Assembly (NCBI RefSeq): GCF_021401135.1
Contig: NZ_JACBFO010000001.1
Span: forward strand, 620,001 to 684,000
Reading direction: 5' to 3'
Length of the DNA: 64,000 nucleotides
DNA from: Azonexus sp. R2A61
GTDB lineage: Bacteria > Pseudomonadota > Gammaproteobacteria > Burkholderiales > Rhodocyclaceae
Part shown: positions 34,854 through 43,924 of the stretch, piece by piece
How positions within the stretch are numbered: position 1 is the stretch's first letter
How the letters are laid out: each line of letters opens with the position of its first letter
The notes under the pieces: generated by a model
Seen by the model: the letters and a program-made list of their open reading frames with translations, nothing else
Database searches by the model: none
Told to the model about the DNA's origin: nothing
Translations under genes and position numbers: made by a program

Positions 34854-36344
34854 TCAGGCGCGCGTCACGCGCAGCAGTTCTGCCAGCGAGGTATCGCCGG
34901 AACGCAGCCAGCGCCGGCCGTCCTCGCCGAGCAGACGCAAGGCCCGCGCGCCGCGCGCCGGATCGCCGGCGGCCTCGCGCAGGGCGCGCTCGCCGGCCTG
35001 CTGGTGGATCAGCGGGCGCAGGCCGTCGTCCACTTCGAGCAGTTCGTACAGGCCGAGCCGGCCGAGGTAGCCGGTGTGTGCGCACTGCGGGCAGCCGACC
35101 GGCTGCCACAGCCGGCCGATTTCTGCCGGCAGCCCGGCGTCGACCGCAGCCGGGCCGGGCTGGCGGCAATGCGGACACAGCCGGCGCACCAGGCGCTGGG
35201 CGAGCACGCCGAGCAGCGACGACGACAGCAGGAAGGGCTCGATGCCCATGTCGGTCAGCCGCGTTGCCGCGCTGGCCGCATCGTTGGTGTGCAGCGTGGC
35301 CAGCACCAGATGGCCGGTCAGGCTGGCCTGGACGGCGATCTGCGCGGTTTCGGCATCGCGGATTTCGCCGATCATGACGACGTCCGGGTCCTGCCGCAGG
35401 ATGGCGCGCAAGGCCTTGGCGAAGCTCATGTCGATGCGCGGATTGACCTGGATCTGGCCGATGCCGGGCAGGTCGTACTCGACCGGGTCCTCGACCGTCA
35501 TGATGTTCAGCCGGCGGGCGTCGAGCCGCGACAGCGCGGCGTACAGCGTCGTCGTCTTGCCCGAGCCGGTCGGGCCGGTGACCAGCAGGATGCCGTGCGG
35601 CTGGCGGATCAGCGCATCGATGCGGGCCAGCGTGTCGTCGCCCATGCCCAGCTTGCTCAGGTCGAGGCGCGCCGGGTCCTTGTCGAGCAGACGCAGCACG
35701 ACGCGTTCGCCGTGGCTCGACGGCAAGGTGGAGACGCGCACGTCCATGCCGCGGCCGGCGATGCGGACGCCGATGCGGCCGTCCTGCGGCAGGCGTTTCT
35801 CGGCGATGTCGAGGCCGGCCATGATCTTGATCCGCGAGACCATCGCCGCGTGCAGCGCGCGTTTCGGCGAGACCACGTCGTGCAGCACGCCGTCGAGGCG
35901 GAAACGGACGACCGACTCGCGCTCGTAGGGCTCGATGTGGATGTCGGAGGCGTTCTCGCGCGCCGCCTGGGTGAGCAGCGCGTTGATCATGCGGATGATC
36001 GGTGCGTCGTGCTGCGCGTCGAGCAGATCCTCGACCGGCGGCAGTTCCTCGACCAGGCGGGCGATGTCGAGGTCCTGGCCGATGTCGCTGGCGACCTCGG
36101 CGGCGCTCTGCTCGCCGCCGGCGTAGGCGGCGGCCAGGCGGCGTTCGAATTCGTCGGTGTCGACTGCCTGCGGCCGCAGCGGCCGGTCGAAGACGCGCGC
36201 CAGTTCGCCGAGCGCGGCCAACGGCGGGCCGCCGGCCTGGTCGTGGCGGTACCAGATGTCGACGACCTCGCCGCCGATGTCGCCGGCCAGCACCCCGTTG
36301 GCCCGCGCAAAGGCGTAGGGCAGGCGGCGCCCGGCCAGACTCAC
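34854..36344 (-). CDS. gspE: Type II secretion ATPase GspE
   Basis: A 496-residue cytoplasmic hexameric ATPase that powers pseudopilus assembly. It has an N-terminal GspL-binding domain (about 1-110), then the core with [10 protein letters not shown], the Walker A loop [11 protein letters not shown] (about 258-268), Asp box [19 protein letters not shown], Walker B-type [16 protein letters not shown] and His box [10 protein letters not shown] tetracysteine zinc site (CPHC...CPQC, about 395-422) is present. The GTG start at 36344 overlaps the gspD stop (GTGA). Confidence 0.96.
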   Translation of the reverse strand: MSLAGRRLPYAFARANGVLAGDIGGEVVDIWYRHDQAGGPPLAALGELARVFDRPLRPQAVDTDEFERRLAAAYAGGEQSAAEVASDIGQDLDIARLVEELPPVEDLLDAQHDAPIIRMINALLTQAARENASDIHIEPYERESVVRFRLDGVLHDVVSPKRALHAAMVSRIKIMAGLDIAEKRLPQDGRIGVRIAGRGMDVRVSTLPSSHGERVVLRLLDKDPARLDLSKLGMGDDTLARIDALIRQPHGILLVTGPTGSGKTTTLYAALSRLDARRLNIMTVEDPVEYDLPGIGQIQVNPRIDMSFAKALRAILRQDPDVVMIGEIRDAETAQIAVQASLTGHLVLATLHTNDAASAATRLTDMGIEPFLLSSSLLGVLAQRLVRRLCPHCRQPGPAAVDAGLPAEIGRLWQPVGCPQCAHTGYLGRLGLYELLEVDDGLRPLIHQQAGERALREAAGDPARGARALRLLGEDGRRWLRSGDTSLAELLRVTRA

Positions 36345-38404
36345 GGGCGATCTCCGGCAACAGCGCCCGCTGCCGGCAGGCGCGGCCCCTCGTGCTCGCC
36401 CCAGAGCGCCGGATTGCGCGCATCCTGAGCGATCTGCCGGTCGAGCAGCAGGCCGTAGCGGTCGCCGGCCAGTGCCTCGTAATCGCCGGCTTCACGGACG
36501 ATGCGCGGGCGCAGGAAGACCATCAGGTTGGTCTTCTTGCGGTTGCGCGTTTCGTAGCGGAACAGGTTGCGGATGAGCGGGATGTCGCCGAGCAGCGGCA
36601 CCTTTTCCTGATTGTTCGTCAGGTTGTCCTCGATCAGCCCGCCGAGCACGATCAGCCGGCCGTCGTCGACCAGCACGCTGGATTCCAGTGCGCGCTTGTT
36701 GGTGATCGGGCCGGCGGCGTTGGTCGAGGTGCCGGATTGCACCGACGACGCTTCCTGGTAGATCTGCAGATGCACCACGCCGCCTTCGGTGATCTTCGGC
36801 CGCACCTTCAGCGTCAGCCCGACGTCGCGCCGCTCGTAGGTCTGGAAGGGCGTCACCGAGGTCGATGCCGAGCTGGTGCTGTACGAACCGGTGACGAAGG
36901 GCAGGTTCTGGCCGATGACGATCTTCGCCTCCTCGTTGTCCAGCGTCATGATGCTCGGCGTCGACAGGATGTTGGCCTGCGCCTCGCTCTCCAGGAAACG
37001 GGCGAGCAGGCCGAGGTTGGTGATGGTGCCCAGGCCGGGCACGTTGACCGTTCCGTTGACTACGCCGAAGTTCAGGCCGCGGCCGAGATTGGCCATGCTG
37101 GTCGCCGCCGAGACGATGTTCTGGCCGCTGTTGCCGAAATTGGTGCCGCCGACCGCGCGCGTGCCATTGCCCGACAGGCCGCTCAGGTCCTGCCACTGGA
37201 TGCCGAATTCGGCGGCCCGCTCGGCCGACAGTTCGACGATCAGCGCCTCGATGTGCACCTGCGCCCGGCGCCGGTCGAGCAGCCCGATGACGTTCTGCAG
37301 GTTGGCGAACAGGCTGTCCGGCGCGGTGACGATCAGGGAATTGCTGGCCGGATCGGCCTGGATCATGCTCCCAGGCTGCAGGCCGCCGCTGTTGTGCTGG
37401 CTGCCGCCGGTTGCGCTCGCGGCGTTGCCGGCCGGGGCGAGGGCGCTGCTCTGGGCGCTACCGGCGAGCGTGTTCTGGCCGACGCCGAGGCTTGCGGTCG
37501 ACAGCGGGCTGGCGGCATTTTGCGTCGTGCCGCCTTCGCTGCCGAGGATGGCGCGCAGGGTTTGCGCCAGTTGCGCCGCGTCGGCGTGCTTCAACGGCAC
37601 GACGCGGATGTTGCCGACGCCGGCTTCCGGGCGGTCCATCTCGGCCGCCATGCGCGCCGCACGAACCTGCAGCGCCGGGTTGTCCGAGCGCAGGAACAGG
37701 CGGTTGCCGCGCAGGTCGGTGCCGACGCTCAGATTGCCGCCGCCGTTGGCGCTGCCGGCCGGAAACAGCGTCTGCAGGCTGCGCGCCGCTTCCAGCGCCG
37801 AGACGTGGCGCAGCGTGACGACCTGCGGATCGTTGCCCTGCGGCACGTCGATCGAGGCCAGGATGCGCTCGATGCGGCGCAGGTTGTCGGCCGATTCGGA
37901 AATCACCAGCGTGTTGCTCGCCGCATTGGCGCTGATCGCCTGGTTGGCGCCGATCAGCGGTTTCAGCGCGTTGACCAGTTGCGGCGCCGATTCGTAGCGG
38001 ACCGGGAAGACCTGGGTGACGATCTGCTCGCCGCCGGCACCGGGCTTGCCGACCGCGCCGGGCTGCATGCGGGCATCGGCTTCGGGCAGGATGCGCGTGA
38101 CGTTTTTGCCCTCGACGACGGCGAAACCCTGCAGGCGCAGCGCGGCGACCAGCGTCTGATAGGCGGTGTCGGGCGTTACCGGGCGGCCGGAAACGATGTT
38201 GATGCTGCCCTTGACGCGCGGATCGATGATGAAATTGCGGCCGGTCACCTGGCCGACCGCCTTGACCGCCGATTCGATGTCGGCGCCGACGAAGTTGATG
38301 GTCAGCGGGGCGCTCGGTTCGCCGCGCAGCGCGGTTGCGGTCGACATCAGGCAAAGGGCAAAAACCGTGGCGGCGAGGGGGCGGAGCATCCGGGAATCAA
38401 TCAT
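36341..38404 (-). CDS. gspD: Type II secretion outer-membrane secretin GspD
   Basis: A 687-residue secretin forming the outer-membrane channel. It has a Sec signal peptide ([16 protein letters not shown], residues 9-24), N0 domain ([19 protein letters not shown]), three N-domain repeats with [12 protein letters not shown] and [14 protein letters not shown], and a flexible Ser/Gly/Ala linker (about 300-345). The secretin core contains [47 protein letters not shown] and [15 protein letters not shown]. No pilotin gene is adjacent. It overlaps gspC by 8 bases. Confidence 0.97.
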   Translation of the reverse strand: MIDSRMLRPLAATVFALCLMSTATALRGEPSAPLTINFVGADIESAVKAVGQVTGRNFIIDPRVKGSINIVSGRPVTPDTAYQTLVAALRLQGFAVVEGKNVTRILPEADARMQPGAVGKPGAGGEQIVTQVFPVRYESAPQLVNALKPLIGANQAISANAASNTLVISESADNLRRIERILASIDVPQGNDPQVVTLRHVSALEAARSLQTLFPAGSANGGGNLSVGTDLRGNRLFLRSDNPALQVRAARMAAEMDRPEAGVGNIRVVPLKHADAAQLAQTLRAILGSEGGTTQNAASPLSTASLGVGQNTLAGSAQSSALAPAGNAASATGGSQHNSGGLQPGSMIQADPASNSLIVTAPDSLFANLQNVIGLLDRRRAQVHIEALIVELSAERAAEFGIQWQDLSGLSGNGTRAVGGTNFGNSGQNIVSAATSMANLGRGLNFGVVNGTVNVPGLGTITNLGLLARFLESEAQANILSTPSIMTLDNEEAKIVIGQNLPFVTGSYSTSSASTSVTPFQTYERRDVGLTLKVRPKITEGGVVHLQIYQEASSVQSGTSTNAAGPITNKRALESSVLVDDGRLIVLGGLIEDNLTNNQEKVPLLGDIPLIRNLFRYETRNRKKTNLMVFLRPRIVREAGDYEALAGDRYGLLLDRQIAQDARNPALWGEHEGPRLPAAGAVAGDRP

Positions 38405-38891
38405 GGTCGGGAGCGGCCGGTGCGGTGCCGGCGGGTTGCGGGAGCGTCAGGCGGCTGTGGCCGGCGGGACCGGTCAGGACGACCGCGTCGCGTTCGATGC
38501 GGTCGACCCGGGTGCCGGCGGAAATTTCCTCGCCGACGGCAAGGACCAGGATGTCCGGCTGGCCGTCGCGGCGGATCAAGGCACGCGCCAGGCGAGGATC
38601 GGCGGAAGCGGCGATACCGGCGAGCAGCAGGTTGGCCGGCGCGCTGGCCGCCGTCTGGCGGGGAGCGGAAAAATCGAGCGCGGCCAGTTGCCCGGCGACG
38701 CGCAGCGGGTCGCGTTCGATGTCGACGACCGGTGCCGGTCGCGGCAGCAGGAAATCGCCGATCAGCCCGGTGGCCAGCCAGCCGAAGCCGAGCGCGACGA
38801 GCAGCGTGGCCAGCGGCCCGGCGATCCGGGCGGCGGTGTCGGCCGGCGGGATGGGACGGCGCATCAAGGGCGGCAAGCGAAGGCGGCGCAT
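38397..38891 (-). CDS. gspC: Type II secretion protein GspC (short form)
   Basis: A 164-residue bitopic protein linking the platform to the secretin. It has a short basic cytoplasmic tail, a transmembrane helix (GPLATLLVALGFGWLATGLI, about residues 25-44) and the homology region (LLLAGIAASADPRLARALIRRDGQPDILVLAVGEEI, about 87-122). It stops soon after (LTLPQPAGT...), so the C-terminal PDZ or coiled-coil module of longer GspC proteins (about 270-300) is missing. First gene of the gspC-N operon, divergent from yqgE across a 122-base gap. Confidence 0.85.
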   Translation of the reverse strand: MRRLRLPPLMRRPIPPADTAARIAGPLATLLVALGFGWLATGLIGDFLLPRPAPVVDIERDPLRVAGQLAALDFSAPRQTAASAPANLLLAGIAASADPRLARALIRRDGQPDILVLAVGEEISAGTRVDRIERDAVVLTGPAGHSRLTLPQPAGTAPAAPDHD

Positions 38892-39000
38892 GGCAATGGC
38901 GAAGGCGATGACGAGCCGGCGACATTAATGCAATCCTGTTACGTTTCCGTGACGCCGCCCGGTGGCTGTCGTCCGCACCCGTCCGGGCCGGGTTTTCCTT

Positions 39001-39006
39001 TAAAAT
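39001..39006 (+). promoter_or_regulatory. Putative -10 element (TAAAAT) seven bases before yqgE
   Basis: TTTAAAATCGCGTCC precedes the ATG at 39014. A start site 7 bases after the hexamer would fall on the A of the ATG, so the mRNA could be leaderless. It shows the same -10 plus CGCG discriminator as other promoters here. Confidence 0.45.
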
Positions 39007-39013
39007 CGCGTCC

Positions 39014-39574
39014 ATGGACAACGTCAATCTGACCGATCACTTCCTGATTGCCATGCCGGCGCTCGAAGACCCCTATTTCGCCAACGCGCTGGTCTACATC
39101 TGCGAGCACAACGAAAACGGCGCACTCGGCATCATCGTCAACCGGCCGCTCGACATGAACCTGGCCGGCCTGTTCGAGAAAATCGAGATCAAGCTCGAAG
39201 CCGAGTCGCTGGCCGGTCTGCCGGTCTATTTCGGCGGCCCGGTGCAGCTCGACCGCGGTTTCGTGCTGCATCGACCGGTCGGTCACTGGCAATCGACGCT
39301 GGCGGTGAACAGCGAGGTCGGCCTGACGTCGTCGCGCGACGTGCTGGCTGCCGTCGGCAAGGACGGCCAGCCGTCGGAAATCCTGGTGTCGCTCGGCTAT
39401 GCCGGCTGGGATGCCGGTCAGCTGGAAGACGAAATTGCCCAGAATTCCTGGTTGACCGTGGCCGCGCCTGCCGCAATCCTGTTCGATCTGCCGCCCGAGG
39501 AGCGTCTGGCGGCGGCGATGCAGAAGCTGGGCATCAGTTTTTCGCAGCTTTCCGACGTGGCCGGGCACGCCTGA
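39014..39574 (+). CDS. YqgE/AlgH-family protein
   Basis: A 186-residue protein of the YqgE/AlgH (DUF179) family. Seen are [56 protein letters not shown] and [21 protein letters not shown], all family marks. The fold is known, the molecular role is not; in Pseudomonas the homologue affects alginate expression. It begins a run of five tightly spaced plus-strand genes (yqgE-ruvX-pyrR-pyrB-pyrC'), a conserved order in beta- and gammaproteobacteria. Confidence 0.93.
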   Translation: MDNVNLTDHFLIAMPALEDPYFANALVYICEHNENGALGIIVNRPLDMNLAGLFEKIEIKLEAESLAGLPVYFGGPVQLDRGFVLHRPVGHWQSTLAVNSEVGLTSSRDVLAAVGKDGQPSEILVSLGYAGWDAGQLEDEIAQNSWLTVAAPAAILFDLPPEERLAAAMQKLGISFSQLSDVAGHA

Positions 39575-39575
39575 C

Positions 39576-40001
39576 GTGGGCACCGTGCTGGCTTTCGATT
39601 TCGGTGAGAAGCGCATCGGCGTGGCAACCGGCGAAACGCTGCTCGGCAGCGCCCATCCGCTGACGGTGATCCGCGCCGAATCGAACGACCAGCGTTTTGC
39701 CGAGATCGGCAAGCTGATCGCCGAATGGCAGCCGGAGCGGTTGATAGTCGGCTTGCCGACGCACGTCGATGGTACGCCGCATGAAATGACGCGTCTGGCG
39801 ACCAAGTTCGCCGAACGTCTGGGAAAACGTTTTCAATTGCCCGTTTCGCTGGCCGACGAGCGCCTGACTTCGCTCGATGCCGAAGCCCGGTTGCGCGAAA
39901 CCGGTCGCAACGCCAAATCCGCCAAGCCGCTGCTCGATGCGGTGGCGGCTCAACTGATCCTGCAAACCTGGTTCGAAAGTTCTCCGCATGTCTCTTCCTG
40001 A
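39576..40001 (+). CDS. ruvX: RuvX/YqgF pre-16S rRNA nuclease family protein
   Basis: A 141-residue RNase H-fold nuclease, implicated in 16S rRNA 5'-end maturation and annotated as a putative Holliday-junction resolvase. It shows TVLAFDFGEKRIGVATGE (catalytic Asp), RLIVGLPTHVDGTPHE (with Glu) and LADERLTSLDAEARLRE, plus the terminal LLDAVAAQLILQTWF containing the last Asp. GTG start at 39576, one base after the yqgE stop; it overlaps pyrR by 14 bases. Confidence 0.94.
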   Translation: MGTVLAFDFGEKRIGVATGETLLGSAHPLTVIRAESNDQRFAEIGKLIAEWQPERLIVGLPTHVDGTPHEMTRLATKFAERLGKRFQLPVSLADERLTSLDAEARLRETGRNAKSAKPLLDAVAAQLILQTWFESSPHVSS

Positions 40002-40494
40002 ATCCCTGCCGGACGCCGACGCGCAGTGCCGCCAGCTGGCGGATGCGCTGCGTCCGCACCTGTCGAAGCAGCCGGTGCTGGTCGGCATCTACAGCGGCGG
40101 CGCCTGGGTCGCCGAGCGCCTGGCCGAACTGCTCGGTCTGCCCGACGAAATCGGCCTGATCGACGTTTCCTTCTACCGCGACGATTTCGCCGAGAAGGGC
40201 CTGCATCCGCAGGTCAAGCCGACGCTGATCCCCTTCGACGTCGAGGGCCGGCACATCGTACTGGTCGACGACGTGCTGTACACCGGCCGGACGACGCGGG
40301 CGGCGATCAACGAACTGTTCGACTACGGCCGGCCGGCTTCGGTGACGCTGGCGGTGCTCGCCGACCGCGGCGGCCGCGAGTTGCCGATCTCCGCCGACTG
40401 GTGCGTCTGGCCGACGGCGCTGCCGGCCGGACAGAACCTGGTGCTGGCGCGCGACGAGCGCGGTCAACTTGCCTGGAGACTGGAAAATGCATAA
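39988..40494 (+). CDS. pyrR: PyrR bifunctional regulator/uracil phosphoribosyltransferase
   Basis: A 168-residue PRTase-fold protein. The PRPP-binding loop [19 protein letters not shown] (about residues 89-107) and [26 protein letters not shown] match PyrR. In Bacillus PyrR binds pyr mRNA; in proteobacteria the copy beside pyrB is conserved but its regulatory part is less clear, and it may act mainly as a UPRTase. It overlaps ruvX upstream and pyrB by 8 bases downstream. No attenuator was seen in the leader because the genes abut. Confidence 0.93.
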   Translation: MSLPESLPDADAQCRQLADALRPHLSKQPVLVGIYSGGAWVAERLAELLGLPDEIGLIDVSFYRDDFAEKGLHPQVKPTLIPFDVEGRHIVLVDDVLYTGRTTRAAINELFDYGRPASVTLAVLADRGGRELPISADWCVWPTALPAGQNLVLARDERGQLAWRLENA

Positions 40495-41446
40495 CCCGCA
40501 GTTGAACGAGCATGGCGAACTGATTCACCTGCTGTCCACCGAAGGCTTGCCGCGGCGCATCCTCGAGCAGATTCTCGACACCGCCGAATCCTTCATGGAA
40601 GTGTCGGCGCGCGAGGTCAAGAAGGTGCCGCTGCTGCGCGGCAAGAGCGTGTTCAACCTGTTCTTCGAGAACTCGACGCGCACCCGGACGACCTTCGAGA
40701 TTGCCGCCAAGCGTTTGAGCGCCGACGTCATCAACCTCGACATCGGCCGTTCGTCGACGGCCAAGGGCGAAACCCTGCTCGACACCATCGACAACCTCTG
40801 TTCGATGCACGCCAACCTGTTCGTCGTCCGCCACGCCTCCTCCGGCGCGCCCTACCTGATCGCCGATCACCTGCGGCGCATCGGCCGCGACGACATCCAC
40901 GTCGTCAATGCCGGCGACGGGCGTCATGCGCACCCGACGCAAGGCCTGCTCGACATGTACACCATCCGCCACTTCAAGAAGGATTTCTCGAACCTGCGCG
41001 TGGCCATCGTCGGCGACATCCTGCACTCGCGCGTCGCCCGTTCCGACATCCACGCGCTGACCACGCTCGGCGTGCCGGAAGTCCGCGCCATCGGGCCAGA
41101 GACGTTGCTGCCCAAGCACCTCGACAAGCTCGGCGTGCAGGTTTTTCACGACATGAACGAAGGCATCCGCGACTGCGACGTGGTGATCATGCTGCGCCTG
41201 CAGAACGAGCGCATGAACGGTGCGCTGCTGCCGTCGGCCGGCGAGTATTTCCGTCACTACGGCCTGACCCCGCAGAAGCTGGCGCTGGCCAAGCCGGACG
41301 CCATCGTCATGCATCCGGGGCCGATGAACCGCGGCGTCGAAATCCATTCGGCCGTGGCCGACGGGCCGCAGGCGGTCATCCTCAATCAGGTCACTTTCGG
41401 CATCGCCGTGCGCATGGCGGTGATGAGCATCGTTGCGGGGAACTGA
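40487..41446 (+). CDS. pyrB: Aspartate carbamoyltransferase catalytic subunit PyrB
   Basis: Forms carbamoyl-aspartate, the committed step of pyrimidine synthesis. The 319-residue protein has the carbamoyl-phosphate motif [18 protein letters not shown] (about residues 57-74), [34 protein letters not shown] and [13 protein letters not shown] prefer the ATG at 40487, 8 bases after GGAG, over a TTG 18 bases earlier. The next gene encodes an inactive dihydroorotase homologue, the pairing found in Pseudomonas-type (class A) ATCase dodecamers. Confidence 0.96.
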   Translation: MHNPQLNEHGELIHLLSTEGLPRRILEQILDTAESFMEVSAREVKKVPLLRGKSVFNLFFENSTRTRTTFEIAAKRLSADVINLDIGRSSTAKGETLLDTIDNLCSMHANLFVVRHASSGAPYLIADHLRRIGRDDIHVVNAGDGRHAHPTQGLLDMYTIRHFKKDFSNLRVAIVGDILHSRVARSDIHALTTLGVPEVRAIGPETLLPKHLDKLGVQVFHDMNEGIRDCDVVIMLRLQNERMNGALLPSAGEYFRHYGLTPQKLALAKPDAIVMHPGPMNRGVEIHSAVADGPQAVILNQVTFGIAVRMAVMSIVAGN

Positions 41447-41450
41447 GCGC

Positions 41451-42695
41451 ATGAACATCGAAATCAAGAACGGCCGCGTGATCGATCCGAAACATGCGGT
41501 CGACCGCGAAAATACCTCGCTTTTCATCGTCGACCGCAAGATTGCCGCGATCGGCACGGCGCCGGCCGGCTTCGTCGCCGAACAGACGATCGACGCTGCC
41601 GGCTGCGTCGTCTGTCCCGGCCTGATCGACCTCGGCGCCCGGCTCAATTCCATCGAGGCCGAACTGGCAGCGGCGGTGGCCGGCGGCGTGACCAGCGTCG
41701 TCGTCCCGCCGGATGCCGATCCGCCGCTCGACGAGCCGGAACTGGCCGACCGCCTGGTGCATCGCGCCAAGGAAATCGGCAAGGCGCGCGTCTTCCCGCT
41801 CGGCGCGCTGACGCTGGGCCTGAAGGGCGAGCGTCTGTCGGAACTGGCCGGACTCAAGAAGGCCGGCTGCGTCGCTTTCTCGCAGGCCAAGGTGCCGGTG
41901 ATCGATACCGAAGCGCTGCTGCGCTCGCTGGAATATGCCGCGACCTTCGGCTTCCCGGTCTTCCTGCACGCGCAGGATCACTGGCTGTCGCGCAACGGCA
42001 TCGCCCACGACGGCGAGGTCGCCGCGCGGCTCGGCCTGGCCGGCATCCCGGTGGCCGCCGAGACCATCGCCATCGCCACCATCGTCCAGCTGGTCCGCGA
42101 CACCGGTTGTCGCGTGCACCTGACGCGGCTGTCGTCGGCGGCCGGCATCCGCCAGCTCAAGGCGGCGATCGACGAAGGCCTGCCGGTCAGTTTCGATGTC
42201 GGTATCCACCACCTGCTGCTGACCGAAAACGACATCGGTTTCTTCAATACCCACGCCCGGTTCATGCCGCCGCTGCGCACCCAGGCCGACCGCGAGGCGC
42301 TGTCGACTGCCGTTGCCGAAGGCTGGGCGGCGATCTGCTCGGATCACACGCCGGTCGGCGCCGACGACAAGCTGGTGCCGTTCGCCGAAGCCCGGCCCGG
42401 TGCCACCGGCCTCGAAGTGTTGCTGCCGCTGACGCTGAAATGGGCCGCCGCCGCCGGTGTCGACCTGATCGACGCACTGGCCCGGATCACCAGCACGCCG
42501 GCCGACATTCTCGGCCTGCCGGGCGGCACGCTGGCCGTCGGAGCCGTTGCCGACATCTGCATCTTCGATCCGGCGGAAACCTGGGTGCTCGGTCCGGAAA
42601 CCCTGAAGAGCCGCGGCAAGAACTCGCCCTGGCTCGGCTATCCGTTGAGCGGCAAGGTCCGGGCGACGCTGGTCAGCGGTCGGCGCGTTTTCTGA
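41451..42695 (+). CDS. pyrC': Non-catalytic dihydroorotase homologue PyrC' (PyrX)
   Basis: A 414-residue amidohydrolase-fold protein. Where active dihydroorotases carry the metal-binding HxH (DxHxH..R motif after PGLID) it reads GLIDLGARLNSIE, so both His residues are absent. HAQDH and SDHTPVGADDK remain. This is the pattern of PyrC', a structural subunit needed for ATCase assembly in Pseudomonas. A second, active dihydroorotase must lie elsewhere. Start ATG at 41451, 4 bases after pyrB. Two copies of the iterated palindrome (41496-41507 and 41529-41537) encode AVDR and VDRK near the N-terminus. Confidence 0.93.
   Translation: MNIEIKNGRVIDPKHAVDRENTSLFIVDRKIAAIGTAPAGFVAEQTIDAAGCVVCPGLIDLGARLNSIEAELAAAVAGGVTSVVVPPDADPPLDEPELADRLVHRAKEIGKARVFPLGALTLGLKGERLSELAGLKKAGCVAFSQAKVPVIDTEALLRSLEYAATFGFPVFLHAQDHWLSRNGIAHDGEVAARLGLAGIPVAAETIAIATIVQLVRDTGCRVHLTRLSSAAGIRQLKAAIDEGLPVSFDVGIHHLLLTENDIGFFNTHARFMPPLRTQADREALSTAVAEGWAAICSDHTPVGADDKLVPFAEARPGATGLEVLLPLTLKWAAAAGVDLIDALARITSTPADILGLPGGTLAVGAVADICIFDPAETWVLGPETLKSRGKNSPWLGYPLSGKVRATLVSGRRVF
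41496..41507. repeat. GCGGTCGACCGC palindrome within pyrC'
   Basis: A full 12-base copy in frame as Ala-Val-Asp-Arg at a poorly conserved N-terminal position, followed 21 bases later by a half copy (GTCGACCGC, 41529-41537). Confidence 0.9.
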
Positions 42696-42714
42696 AGACG
42701 CCCGGAGCGACCCG

Positions 42715-42739
42715 AAAACGGCCCTGCGGGGCCGTTTTT
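42715..42739 (+). terminator. Rho-independent terminator after pyrC'
   Basis: A perfect 10-bp stem AAAACGGCCC/GGGCCGTTTT with a TGCG loop, followed by T, 19 bases after the pyrC' stop. It closes the yqgE-pyrC' operon. The A-tract on the left gives it some terminator character on the minus strand too. Confidence 0.93.
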
Positions 42740-42748
42740 ATTTGGCCG

Positions 42749-42777
42749 TTAATTTATTTGTCATATTCATTTAGAAT
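42749..42777 (+). promoter_or_regulatory. Possible promoter of the ComEA-like gene
   Basis: TTAATT (42749-42754) and TAGAAT (42772-42777) are spaced by 17 bases inside an unusually AT-rich stretch (42735-42780). The -35 match is weak. The ATG is at 42815 with GAGGAG just before it. Confidence 0.4.
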
Positions 42778-42814
42778 GAATGGCCCGTGTGGGCGTTCAT
42801 TCGAGGAGCTTTCC

Positions 42815-43093
42815 ATGAAACATCTCATCGCGCTGATTACCGGCCTGCTGGCCGCCATTGCCGTCGCCTACGCGGCGGTCGACCTGAACTCCGCAAGCGT
42901 CGCACAGCTGGATGGCGTCAAGGGTATCGGCCCTGGCAAGGCCAAGGCCATCGTCGAATACCGGGAGAAGAACGGGCCGTTCAAGTCGGTTGACGACCTG
43001 AAGAACGTCAAGGGATTCGGCGACAAGAGCATCGCCAAGCTGCGCGGAGAACTGACGGTGGGCGGCGCGGCGCCGGCGAAGGCGGCGAAATAG
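42815..43093 (+). CDS. ComEA-like helix-hairpin-helix DNA-binding protein
   Basis: A 92-residue exported protein. The N-terminal signal (MKHLIALITGLLAAIAVAYA) is followed by a single HhH module: VDLNSASVAQLDGVKGIGPGKAKAIVEYR and GPFKSVDDLKNVKGFGDKSIAKL. This is the ComEA DNA-binding fold, which in transformable bacteria pulls DNA into the periplasm together with retracting type IV pili. The ATG at 42815 follows a strong GAGGAG. It stands between the pyrimidine operon terminator and a convergent DUF167 gene. Involvement in competence here is inferred. Confidence 0.9.
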   Translation: MKHLIALITGLLAAIAVAYAAVDLNSASVAQLDGVKGIGPGKAKAIVEYREKNGPFKSVDDLKNVKGFGDKSIAKLRGELTVGGAAPAKAAK

Positions 43094-43097
43094 GGGC

Positions 43098-43391
43098 TCA
43101 GCCCCCGGCCAGCGCGGCCGCCTGCGCTGCGCTGGCCCCGCTGACGGCCAGCACCTTGCGCCGCGAGGTCTGGCCGCTTTTCAATTGCACGGCCGATTTC
43201 GGCAGGTCCAGCCGATCCGCCACATAACCGATCAGCGCCGCATTGGCCTTGCCGTCGACCGGCGGCGCGGCCAGCCGGATTTTCAATGCGTCGCCATGCA
43301 GGCCGGCGATGTCGGTCTTTTTCGCGCCGGGCTGGATGTGCAGCGTCAACAGCAGCACGCCGTCGCCGTCGACGCGGTACCAGTCGGCCAT
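43098..43391 (-). CDS. DUF167/YggU-family protein
   Basis: A 97-residue protein of the YggU (UPF0235) family, function unknown. The family phrases LTLHIQPGAKKTDIAGLHGDALKIRLAAPPVDGKANAAL are complete, with SGQTSRRKVL after. Start ATG at 43391 overlaps the yggT stop (ATGA). It ends the yggS-proC-yggT-DUF167 operon and is convergent with the ComEA-like gene 4 bases away. Confidence 0.93.
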   Translation of the reverse strand: MADWYRVDGDGVLLLTLHIQPGAKKTDIAGLHGDALKIRLAAPPVDGKANAALIGYVADRLDLPKSAVQLKSGQTSRRKVLAVSGASAAQAAALAGG

Positions 43392-43924
43392 CAGACGAAC
43401 ATCAGCACGACCTGCAGCAGCAGGATGGCGACCAGTGGCGACAGGTCGATGCCGGAAATCAGCGGCACGATGCGCCGGAGCGGATCGAGAATCGGCCGGA
43501 CCAGCTGATTGACCGGCGCGGCGATCGGCGAATAGGGATTGACCCAGGACAGTACCGCCTGCAGGATCAGCGCGCCGATCATGATGTAGATGGCCAGCCG
43601 GATCGTGCCGCGCACGGCCAGCATCAGGATCATCAGCGCCATGCCGGCACCGTCGGCGCTCAGCGCGATCGGCGACAGCGCCAGGACCAGGCCGGCCAGC
43701 ATCAGTTGCAACCACAGCACGGCGACCAGGCTGGCCCAGTCGACGCCGGCCACGCCGGGGACGATGCGGCGCAACGGCTTGACGGCCCAGTTGGTCAGGC
43801 GGACGACGAAGTCACCGAGTTGTCCGGCGAACGAAACGCGGGCCAGCTGCATCATGAAACGCAGCAGGAACAGCGTGCAGAAAAAGCTGACGACGGCGTT
43901 GAGCAGAAAGAAGATGGCTTCCAT
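43391..43924 (-). CDS. YggT-family inner-membrane protein
   Basis: A 177-residue protein with two YGGT repeats, each with two helices and the SVNPFSP-like loop: FLLRFMMQLARVSFAG ... VKPLRRIVPGVAGVDWASL and VLSWVNPYSPIAAPVNQLVRPILDPLRRIVPL. Four membrane helices overall. Role unknown, suggested in osmotic or division processes in other bacteria. ATGA overlaps on both sides tie it to proC and DUF167. Confidence 0.92.
   Translation of the reverse strand: MEAIFFLLNAVVSFFCTLFLLRFMMQLARVSFAGQLGDFVVRLTNWAVKPLRRIVPGVAGVDWASLVAVLWLQLMLAGLVLALSPIALSADGAGMALMILMLAVRGTIRLAIYIMIGALILQAVLSWVNPYSPIAAPVNQLVRPILDPLRRIVPLISGIDLSPLVAILLLQVVLMFV

Noticed and set aside
43094-43106. GGGGCT-C-AGCCCC inverted repeat between the ComEA-like and DUF167 genes as a terminator
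   Set aside because: The stem is only 6 bp, overlaps the DUF167 stop codon and has no T-run on either strand.
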